Part shown: positions 1-5,325 of the stretch, in pieces
Layout of the letters: the number at the start of each line of letters is the position of its first letter
How positions within the stretch are numbered: position 1 is the stretch's first letter
Assembly: GCA_937897585.1 (NCBI GenBank)
Contig: CALCNY010000152.1
Span: 1 to 5,347 of the forward strand
Length of the DNA stretch: 5,347 bases
Direction of reading: 5' to 3'
Source of the DNA: an uncultured Chitinophagaceae bacterium
GTDB taxonomy: Bacteria; Bacteroidota; Bacteroidia; Chitinophagales; Chitinophagaceae
Program-made: the position numbers and the translations under genes
The notes under the pieces: generated by a model
What the model was told of the DNA's origin: nothing
Databases searched by the model: none
Seen by the model: the letters and a program-made list of their open reading frames with translations, nothing else

Positions 1-1819
1 TAGTGAAGTAAAACACATTGCCATTATTGAAAAAATAAGCAATGGCTTGTTGTTCTTTGCAATAGAAATATGTTTCGTTGTATTCATCAGTAAAGACTTC
101 CCATTCTTCATCATCCATTCCGGGCGCTTCTACTTTCATTACAAATCCGGGTTGAAATGAAAAGGCGGATTGTAATTGATGATTGGGTATTACATTACAT
201 ACAAAATTGCCTTCCGTTGGCACTGAAATATTTTCAAAACTAACTTCATTGTCTTTTCTGGAATAAAAATTAGACAATGGATAATGCAATGTTTTAGACC
301 CAATATGTGGTGTTGCTTGTACTTGAAAATGAAGATGAGGCTCAGGCGAACGACCCGAATTGCCGCATAAAGCGATGATGTCTCCCTTTCTTACGAAGCT
401 GTCTTTTTTTACTTTTACCGAATATTGTTTTAAGTGAGACAACTTGCTGTAAAGATTAGCCGCATGTTTGATGATGATAGTATTTCCCCAATTCTGAGCG
501 GTGTTGTTTTTGCCGATTTCATTGTCTTCAATATAATCTATAATTTCAACAACAATACCATCTGCAGGAGCAATTACTGGTTTATTAAAACAGTAAAAAT
601 GTTCAGGCAAATTACCAGGAAGCTGAAAGGTTTTCATTTGTTCATCCAAAATCACAAAATCAATAGCCTTAGACCAATCTCCTTTGTGAGTGATGGAACC
701 ATCATAACCCTGACTGATCATCCACTCGCCTAATACAGGTAGACTTAATTGCTGATAATATCTGTTATAAAGTCTTTCTTTGCCGTTAAGGTATCTGTAC
801 AGATTTATTTCTGGATTGTAATATTGAATGGGTGTTGTAACAATTCTTCCGGGATTTTTTCTCAACTGCAAACAATACAGAAATAGAATAACTACCATAC
901 AAAAAGGAAGTGAAAAAACAGGCAATCCAAAACTATAAGTTATCGTTCCCAATCCTACAACAAGTAAGTACGAGATTGGGACGGTTATTAAGGTCCATAA
1001 AAATGATCTTACAGAAGGAATTAAATAAAATCCACCGAGCGCAATGGCAACCAGGATGAAATTGGTGCCCATGTTGTAATAAGACAAATCTCCTGTTTTA
1101 AAACCGCCCATCAAAAAATTAAATAAGATGGCGATTGAATAACCTGTTATAGCAAGAATGAAAGAGATTCTTGAGTTAATCAATAAGCCCAATGACAATA
1201 ATATTCCTGCAAGAATATTTCCCTGAAAAATAATGGCACTCATAGATCTGAAAAAACCGGAAATATATGGAGCCAACTTCCAATTCTCTAATGCTTGTAC
1301 AAAATTGAGCAAAGTATTACCACCAATGGCATAGGTTTCATTTACCCAATACAGATTTCTTTGGGTTAATCCCATATAACCAAATTGCTTGGATGCCAAT
1401 AAAACTATCCAGGTTGTAAAAATAAAAGCCAATGAAAGCCCGGGAATATTTTTAGCATTCAGTTTCGTTGAAATGGCAACAGAGAAAAGAGTAGTGAGAA
1501 CAGCACCGATAATCAATAACAGAAAAAAAGCATTTCCCCATTGAAAATTAGCAGCAAAACCTAATCCGAAAAGTAATGCGCTGTAACTATATAACCCTGT
1601 CTTAATTTGATTGTAATCAAAACCCAATAATCTTGAAGTGATTACAGAAGTGAAAACAGCGATCAATCCTGCCAACCCTGATTGCGGAATGAAAAAGCTA
1701 ATTAATAATACCAGCCATGAAAAAAAAGACTGCTGTGTAAAAAACAACATGCCATAACTATTCAACACACTTTTAAAAATGGTTTGAACTTCTGTGGTCT
1801 TTTTTAATGATAAGCTCAT
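1..1819 (-). CDS. Urea-transporter (UT) domain fused to M23/LytM-type metallopeptidase domain, 3' end outside window
   Basis: Reading from the ATG at 1819 gives 606 residues with no stop before the left edge, so the C-terminus is missing. Residues about 30-325 are very hydrophobic and match the internally duplicated UT channel family. Each half has a glycine-rich pore segment (TGLYSYSALLFGLG at 74-87; YYNMGTNFILVAIALGG at 247-263). Each half also has a version of the family signature LPxxTxPF (IPGLSLAF at 125-132, LPVFSLPF at 299-306), and FFRSMSAIIFQGNILAG at 189-205 is also typical. A basic linker (about 318-360) leads to an M23 domain: H378 and D387 as likely zinc ligands, a beta-strand region around PVIAPADGIVVEI (414-426), H462 in SKLSHL, and the HxH motif H495-L-H497 in PHLHFQV. 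Residues about 510-606 look beta-rich and are unassigned. The start overlaps the decarboxylase stop by one base, indicating translational coupling. The likely role is passage of urea or a similar small amide across the inner membrane, linked to a peptidase. The substrate is unproven, and both signature threonines are serine here. I am sure of the two domain families and unsure of function. Confidence 0.88.
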   Translation of the reverse strand, partial: MSLSLKKTTEVQTIFKSVLNSYGMLFFTQQSFFSWLVLLISFFIPQSGLAGLIAVFTSVITSRLLGFDYNQIKTGLYSYSALLFGLGFAANFQWGNAFFLLLIIGAVLTTLFSVAISTKLNAKNIPGLSLAFIFTTWIVLLASKQFGYMGLTQRNLYWVNETYAIGGNTLLNFVQALENWKLAPYISGFFRSMSAIIFQGNILAGILLSLGLLINSRISFILAITGYSIAILFNFLMGGFKTGDLSYYNMGTNFILVAIALGGFYLIPSVRSFLWTLITVPISYLLVVGLGTITYSFGLPVFSLPFCMVVILFLYCLQLRKNPGRIVTTPIQYYNPEINLYRYLNGKERLYNRYYQQLSLPVLGEWMISQGYDGSITHKGDWSKAIDFVILDEQMKTFQLPGNLPEHFYCFNKPVIAPADGIVVEIIDYIEDNEIGKNNTAQNWGNTIIIKHAANLYSKLSHLKQYSVKVKKDSFVRKGDIIALCGNSGRSPEPHLHFQVQATPHIGSKTLHYPLSNFYSRKDNEVSFENISVPTEGNFVCNVIPNHQLQSAFSFQPGFVMKVEAPGMDDEEWEVFTDEYNETYFYCKEQQAIAYFFNNGNVFYFT

Positions 1820-1821
1820 TA
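1817..1821 (-). promoter_or_regulatory. TAATG stop/start overlap coupling decarboxylase to transporter-peptidase
   Basis: On the minus strand the decarboxylase TAA stop and the ATG of the fusion gene share one A. No Shine-Dalgarno-like sequence precedes this ATG. The overlap fixes the start choice and implies that ribosomes finishing the decarboxylase re-initiate on the next gene. Confidence 0.75.
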
Positions 1822-3177
1822 CAAACTGATAGATGAAAGATGTTGTGGCATTTCTTCAAGTTGCTCAATGTATTTCAAATCTTCAGCTTTTCTGATGAGA
1901 TGGGTCTTACCTGATTCGTCTATTAGTACAACGTTTGGTCTCATTTGAATAAACTGCATCCATTGCGTCATGTTGTAAGCACCCACACGATGAACTACCA
2001 CTTGATCACCACGATTGAGCAGCGGCAAATTTACAGATTCTCTAACCATATCGATATTCATACACAATGGGCCATATAAAACCATGTCTTCTGTGTGGTG
2101 AGTGAAATCTTGAGCAGGACTAATTTTATGTTCATACCAGAATGAGGTGAAAAGAATATTGACGCCGAAATCCATAATTGTAGCTCTTCTACCGTCGCTT
2201 AATCTTTTATTTGCTAAAACTGAACCTAACAAGTAACCCGCTTCATCTATTAGTGCTCTTCCTGTTTCAAGTACCAACAATGGCAATTCATCTGTTCTAA
2301 AACCAGCATTTAAAATAGCATTTGTAATTGCTTCAGCGAAATCGTCTATTGATGGGTTAGTATCTGATGCAGGTAAATAAGCGCCTCTTAATGTGTTAGA
2401 GGATGGGAATCCACCTCCTAAATCCAAATATTGAATTGTTACATTAAGTTGAGATTTGCATTTGAACGCCAAGTCGCTGAGTTTATTTACGGCTACAGAA
2501 TAAGCATCAGAGGAAAGCATGTAAGTTCCAATATGGCAATGCAAACCAGTTAATTGGAGTTTTCCAGAAGCGACAATTTTTGTTAGCGCGTTCCATGCCG
2601 AACCATTTTCGTAATTAAATCCAAAACGATCCCAAATGGGATATACGCCCGTATCCATATTCACGCGAATGGCTACACGAGGTTTCTTTTCAGTCTGTTC
2701 GCAAATTTCAATCAGTTGGTATAATTCATCAAAATGGTCGATGTGAATTAGCGAGTCGTTCTTTATGGCAAGCAATAATTCCTCATTGGTTTTTTCAGGA
2801 CCATTGAAAATGATTTTATTTCCAGGTACGCCATTACCTAAAGCTTTATTGTATTCAAATCCGCTAACTACTTCAGCCCAACTACCTTCTTGATGAAAAA
2901 CATTGCAAATCGCATTGATGTAATTCGTTTTATAACTCCAGGCAAATTGAACTTTTGGATATCTTGTTTTGAAGGCTCTGACAGCATCTTTGTATGTTTT
3001 GCGGATGGTTCTTTCGCTCATCACAAAAAGAGGTGAACCATATTCTTTAATCATAGAAGCGACAGAAACGCCATCAATTTGCTTTACAGGTTCGTATTCG
3101 GTTCGGGTTCCGAATTTATTCATCAATCCGGCGTTCATTTTTTGAATTACTGGTCTTTCGTATCTTAATTTGCTCAT
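1819..3177 (-). CDS. Fold-type III PLP-dependent amino-acid decarboxylase (diaminopimelate/ornithine decarboxylase-like)
   Basis: This 452-residue soluble enzyme should remove the alpha-carboxyl of an amino acid using pyridoxal phosphate. The alanine-racemase-like barrel carries K83 (AWSYKTNY) as the PLP Schiff-base lysine, a GFEYNKAL segment at 106-113, R184-F-G, H215 in HCHIGT (stacks on PLP in the family), the phosphate-binding GGGFP at 254-258, and ETGR at 304-307 where diaminopimelate decarboxylases usually have EPGR. The C-terminal barrel carries C372 and D376 (GPLCMNID), corresponding to the cysteine and acid given across the dimer interface, and GAY at 399-401. All expected catalytic residues are present, so it is probably active. 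Substrate is undetermined: the ETGR variant and the setting argue against simple lysine synthesis. About 35 residues precede the catalytic fold and include YERPVIQKMNAG (6-17), an unusual tail. The start lies 20 bases after the ATP-grasp stop, with an A-rich leader and no Shine-Dalgarno sequence. Family confidence is high, substrate unknown. Confidence 0.93.
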   Translation of the reverse strand: MSKLRYERPVIQKMNAGLMNKFGTRTEYEPVKQIDGVSVASMIKEYGSPLFVMSERTIRKTYKDAVRAFKTRYPKVQFAWSYKTNYINAICNVFHQEGSWAEVVSGFEYNKALGNGVPGNKIIFNGPEKTNEELLLAIKNDSLIHIDHFDELYQLIEICEQTEKKPRVAIRVNMDTGVYPIWDRFGFNYENGSAWNALTKIVASGKLQLTGLHCHIGTYMLSSDAYSVAVNKLSDLAFKCKSQLNVTIQYLDLGGGFPSSNTLRGAYLPASDTNPSIDDFAEAITNAILNAGFRTDELPLLVLETGRALIDEAGYLLGSVLANKRLSDGRRATIMDFGVNILFTSFWYEHKISPAQDFTHHTEDMVLYGPLCMNIDMVRESVNLPLLNRGDQVVVHRVGAYNMTQWMQFIQMRPNVVLIDESGKTHLIRKAEDLKYIEQLEEMPQHLSSISL

Positions 3178-3197
3178 AATAATTAGTTTGTGTTTGT

Positions 3198-4247
3198 TTA
3201 TAATTCTCCGAAGGCACTTATTTTTTGAAATTCACTAACATCTGTAATATGGTCCCATGAATAGCGGATGAAAATTTTGCCTACCTCGTAATTTGTGAAG
3301 GGTTCAACAGTTTCGCCGAGTGCCAATTTAACCAAAGTAGCAGGTTGGTTTTGTCCGGCTGCCGCAGATAAATAGATCCAAGCCGGAAATCTTGGGTTGA
3401 TTTCCATGATGAATAATTTGCCTTCTAATGTCATCATGATTTCTAATTCGCATCCACCTTTCCAGTTCGTTGCGGCAACAAAAGATTTTGCGAGGTTGAT
3501 GAGCTTTTCATCTTCCAAAGTGATGCCCGCCCAGGCTTTTCCTTTGTCCGTTATATATAATTTACGCATCGGAATGACACTGGTTGCATTTCCTTTTCCA
3601 TCGCCAAGAACTGCAATATTAATTTCGGTGCCCGTTATAAATTCTTGAACAATAATAGGATATCCCCATTTAGCAGAAAGCTTATAAAATGCTTTTTGTG
3701 CTTGCTCTAGAGTGTGTGCAATTATCGCATCATAGAATTTTCCTTTTACAACCAATGGGAAGTTGAGTTCTTCGGCACATGAATTCAACTCTCCAACATG
3801 ATAAATGATTTTGTCTTTAGGAACTAGTAAATCGTATTTCTTGCCAAAATTGTAAAGGTTGATTTTGTCTCTGGCATCAAATTGTTCTTGTGTGGGAAGG
3901 AAAGTTTGTATGCCAAGTGTTCTGAAAGTTGACTGTAATTTGATGAAATTATAGAGTTCGGCATCGAAATTAGGAATGATAACGGCTAAATTTTCTTTTT
4001 CATGTATGTACCTGATTCTTGAAATCAAAGCTTCAGCACCTGCGGAAGGATAGGGGATTTGGTAAGTTTTATCCACCACATCATGTAAGTAGATGCCTGG
4101 TTCAAGCGTTTCGTAAGAAAGTCCAATGATTCTGATGTTTTCTTTGAATTCATCTCTAAGAGCTCGGATGACTGCGATACCTGGACCTGGACTGTCGATA
4201 GCGTTTAGCCCAGTTACGGCTACGACTAATTTATTGTTTGTGTTCAT
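3198..4247 (-). CDS. ATP-grasp carboxylate-amine ligase (carbamoyl-phosphate synthase large-subunit-like)
   Basis: ATP-grasp enzymes activate a carboxylate as acyl-phosphate with ATP and join it to an amine or thiol. This 349-residue protein starts with a Rossmann-like pre-ATP-grasp domain (LVVAVTGLNAIDSPGPG at 7-23). The ATP-grasp domain shows ARDK (125-128), PLVVKGK (164-170, nucleotide-binding lysines), the hinge QEFITGTE (201-208), E267 and E269 (CELEIM), and the magnesium/ATP site MEINPRF (281-287) with E282, N284 and R286. A GQNQPATLVKLALGE segment follows, as in CarB-like ligases. The catalytic set looks complete. It is too short for carbamoyl-phosphate synthase and has no glutaminase domain or partner here, so the amino-acid or peptide ligase role is inferred from the family. 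It sits between the PqqD-like gene and the decarboxylase with 20-base gaps, so the likely substrate is the amino acid or product shared with the decarboxylase, or a peptide held by the PqqD-like protein. The leader AATAATAATG has no Shine-Dalgarno sequence. Confidence 0.9.
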   Translation of the reverse strand: MNTNNKLVVAVTGLNAIDSPGPGIAVIRALRDEFKENIRIIGLSYETLEPGIYLHDVVDKTYQIPYPSAGAEALISRIRYIHEKENLAVIIPNFDAELYNFIKLQSTFRTLGIQTFLPTQEQFDARDKINLYNFGKKYDLLVPKDKIIYHVGELNSCAEELNFPLVVKGKFYDAIIAHTLEQAQKAFYKLSAKWGYPIIVQEFITGTEINIAVLGDGKGNATSVIPMRKLYITDKGKAWAGITLEDEKLINLAKSFVAATNWKGGCELEIMMTLEGKLFIMEINPRFPAWIYLSAAAGQNQPATLVKLALGETVEPFTNYEVGKIFIRYSWDHITDVSEFQKISAFGEL

Positions 4248-4267
4248 TATTATTATGTGATTAAATA

Positions 4268-4510
4268 TCAGTTATCCAATAAATTAGCATCTCTTAACTG
4301 CAATAAAAAATCATCCCAATCTTTTTCCAATTGGCCGTTTTCAACATCATATTTTTCCTGGATATTTTTTTTGATTTCCGAAGCTGATAATCCTTGTTTG
4401 AGTAAAGTGATAATTTCAGAAGCCAAAGGGTTTGCTGAAAATGAATCACCAGTGGCGGGATTAAATATAAATCCAGATTCACTGGTGGCAATGTTTTTTC
4501 TCAGTTGCAT
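4268..4510 (-). CDS. PqqD family protein (RRE-like peptide-binding fold)
   Basis: This 80-residue protein matches the PqqD pattern: an N-terminal beta wing containing FIFNPATGDSFSANP (14-28), where the family has a leu/asp-rich strand pair and then LNPTAA, a first helix ASEIITLLKQG (30-40), a second helix SASEIKKNIQEKYDV (42-56), and a third helix around LEKDWDDFLLQLRDANLL (61-78). Proteins of this fold bind leader peptides for modifying enzymes, as in PQQ and many RiPP pathways, and some stand-alone members act in other settings. It is the first gene of the probable operon and ends 20 bases before the ATP-grasp ligase. No radical SAM enzyme or precursor peptide gene is visible nearby, so a PQQ role is unlikely. 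The chosen ATG gives the usual family length, and no longer version is plausible because the upstream sequence has stops. It is preceded by AAACTAAATA with no Shine-Dalgarno sequence. The family call is good; the partner is unknown. Confidence 0.82.
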   Translation of the reverse strand: MQLRKNIATSESGFIFNPATGDSFSANPLASEIITLLKQGLSASEIKKNIQEKYDVENGQLEKDWDDFLLQLRDANLLDN

Positions 4511-4552
4511 TATTTAGTTTGGGTTTAATTAACTACGAAAAGTTTAGTACAT

Positions 4553-4584
4553 CAAAAATACATTGTTGATTCGACATGAGAAAA
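4553..4584 (-). promoter_or_regulatory. Candidate Bacteroidota-type promoter for the four-gene operon
   Basis: On the minus strand TATTTTTG (4560-4553) fits the phylum's -7 element TAnnTTTG exactly. A TTTTC (4584-4580) lies 19 bases upstream, a one-base-off version of the -33 TTTG element at the normal spacing. Transcription would begin near 4547, giving a leader of roughly 35-40 bases. The -33 box is imperfect and the region is AT-rich, so a chance match is possible. Confidence 0.4.
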
Positions 4585-4650
4585 TAAAAAAAGGTTTTTT
4601 GAATTAATTAACAGAGAGAAAAATGTTTGTTGTTTTGGGTTTGTTGTTTG

Positions 4651-4686
4651 TTCAAAAGGTTCAAAAGGTTCAAAAGGTTCAAAAAC
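4651..4686. repeat. Tandem repeat, unit TTCAAAAGG (9 bases), almost four copies
   Basis: Three perfect copies of TTCAAAAGG run from 4651 to 4677, followed by a decayed fourth (TTCAAAAAC, 4678-4686). It lies in the spacer between the acetyltransferase and the PqqD-like gene, upstream of the candidate operon promoter. Such perfect short arrays usually arise by replication slippage and vary in copy number. The unit is three codons long (Val-Gln-Lys if read on the plus strand), though coding is doubtful. Confidence 0.9.
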
Positions 4687-4720
4687 TTTCCGGTGCAAAT
4701 TACATTTTAAATTTATTGGA

Positions 4721-4729
4721 CCTTTTGAA
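4721..4729. repeat. Inverted single copy of the TTCAAAAGG unit
   Basis: CCTTTTGAA here is the exact reverse complement of the unit repeated at 4651-4677, extended by one base of complementarity (ACCTTTTGAA). In RNA it could pair with any one of the three perfect copies, with a loop of at least 43 bases. The loop is long and no U-tract follows directly, so I do not call it a terminator. Confidence 0.7.
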
Positions 4730-4748
4730 TGAATATTTTTTATTAGTC

Positions 4749-4786
4749 TATCAAGCTTATCCAGCCTCTATCCAGCCTATCTAGCC
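4749..4786. repeat. Imperfect tandem repeat, consensus TATCCAGCC (9 bases), four copies
   Basis: Copies are TATCAAGCT (4749-4757), TATCCAGCC (4758-4766), two extra bases, TATCCAGCC (4769-4777) and TATCTAGCC (4778-4786). The array abuts the acetyltransferase stop codon (TAG at 4789-4787), so it forms the start of that gene's 3' untranslated region. No clear hairpin plus U-tract is present, so there is no evidence that it terminates transcription. Confidence 0.75.
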
Positions 4787-5290
4787 CTAGTACCCCCTCA
4801 ATTTCACCCATATATAATCATCCATCAACACATTGTTTTTAAAAACAGATTTTCTTCTGACACCCTCGAGGTAGTAGCCATTTTTTTCAAGGGCTCGCAT
4901 TGAGGCTTTGTTGCTTTCAAAGACTTCGGCATAAATTCTTACAATATCGAAATAATAAAAACTATATTCTGTCATTTGTCTGATGGCTTCTGTGGCAATT
5001 CCTTTACCCCAGAAAGGTTCACCAATCCAGTAGCCAATTTCGGCTGATAAAATATAAACATCAGCATTAAATATCAATCCAATGCCGCCAATAGCTTCGC
5101 CTTCAAATTCTATAGCAAAATTGATCATGGGTACAGCCGCTTCTGAAGTGGCTATCCAGCTTTCAGCATGTTCTTTCGTATATGGATGTGGGAAATAATT
5201 TCTGAGATTGTTCCAAATATTGATGTTATCTGCATATTTCACCAGATTATCTATATCACTTTCTTTCCATGGTCTGATTAGCACTGACAT
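4787..5290 (-). CDS. GNAT family N-acetyltransferase, RimJ/RimL type
   Basis: This 167-residue cytoplasmic enzyme should transfer acetyl from acetyl-CoA to an amine. MSVLIRPWKESDIDNLVKYA is the standard first strand and helix of the RimJ/RimL group. AIEFEGEAIGGIGL (59-72) and AEIGYWIGEPFWGKGIATEAI (83-103) form the central strands, the latter ending in the acetyl-CoA pyrophosphate-binding loop (W94-G-K-G-I-A99). RIYAEVFESNKASMRALEKNG (118-138) includes N127 and the helix typical of the family, and YYLEGVRRKSVFKNN with DDYIWVKL closes the fold. Length is normal and nothing is missing. The target could be a protein N-terminus, an antibiotic or a metabolite, and cannot be told from sequence. It has its own promoter-like sequence and sits 276 bases from the PqqD-like gene, so it is probably a separate transcription unit. 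The start is firm because the protein begins exactly where the fold does. Confidence 0.93.
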   Translation of the reverse strand: MSVLIRPWKESDIDNLVKYADNINIWNNLRNYFPHPYTKEHAESWIATSEAAVPMINFAIEFEGEAIGGIGLIFNADVYILSAEIGYWIGEPFWGKGIATEAIRQMTEYSFYYFDIVRIYAEVFESNKASMRALEKNGYYLEGVRRKSVFKNNVLMDDYIWVKLRGY

Positions 5291-5294
5291 ATTT

Positions 5295-5325
5295 CAAAAA
5301 TAGTATTGTAATTGAAAATGGCAAA
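5295..5325 (-). promoter_or_regulatory. Bacteroidota-type promoter of the acetyltransferase gene
   Basis: On the minus strand TTTG (5325-5322, inside TTTTTG), a 19-base spacer and TATTTTTG (5302-5295) match the phylum consensus TTTG-N19-TAnnTTTG without mismatch. The -7 box ends only four bases before the ATG, so the transcript would begin at or within a few bases of the start codon and be leaderless or nearly so. Confidence 0.6.

Noticed and set aside
434..733. Plus-strand open frame of 99 codons
   Set aside because: It lies antisense within the M23 domain, whose minus-strand frame shows clear catalytic motifs; no domain or promoter supports the plus-strand reading.
1..1819. Part of a urea-utilisation operon
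   Set aside because: No urease structural or accessory genes are present in the window, and the linked genes are peptide- and amino-acid-related.
1819..3177. Lysine-pathway diaminopimelate decarboxylase (lysA)
   Set aside because: The fold matches, but the ETGR variant, the extra N-terminal tail and the unusual neighbours argue against giving it that name.
3397..3648. Plus-strand open frame of 83 codons
   Set aside because: Antisense shadow of the ATP-grasp active-site region.
4294..4491. Minus-strand open frame of 65 codons in another phase
   Set aside because: Out-of-frame overlap inside the PqqD-like gene with no family resemblance.
4257..4517. Plus-strand open frame of 86 codons
   Set aside because: Covers the PqqD-like gene in antisense; the minus-strand frame has a recognisable family pattern and operon spacing.
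4533..4577. Minus-strand 14-codon frame before the PqqD-like gene (MSNQQCIFDVLNFS), possible leader peptide
   Set aside because: It overlaps the candidate promoter, has no ribosome-binding sequence, and shows no attenuator hairpins; length is within chance.
4525..4611. Two TTAATTAA palindromes (4525-4532 and 4604-4611) flanking the candidate promoter as paired operator sites
   Set aside because: An 8-base A/T-only palindrome is common by chance in such AT-rich spacer DNA.
4651..4729. CRISPR array or rho-independent terminator
   Set aside because: Repeats are 9 bases and directly adjacent, with no spacers. The only stem has a loop of at least 43 bases and no U-tract directly after it.
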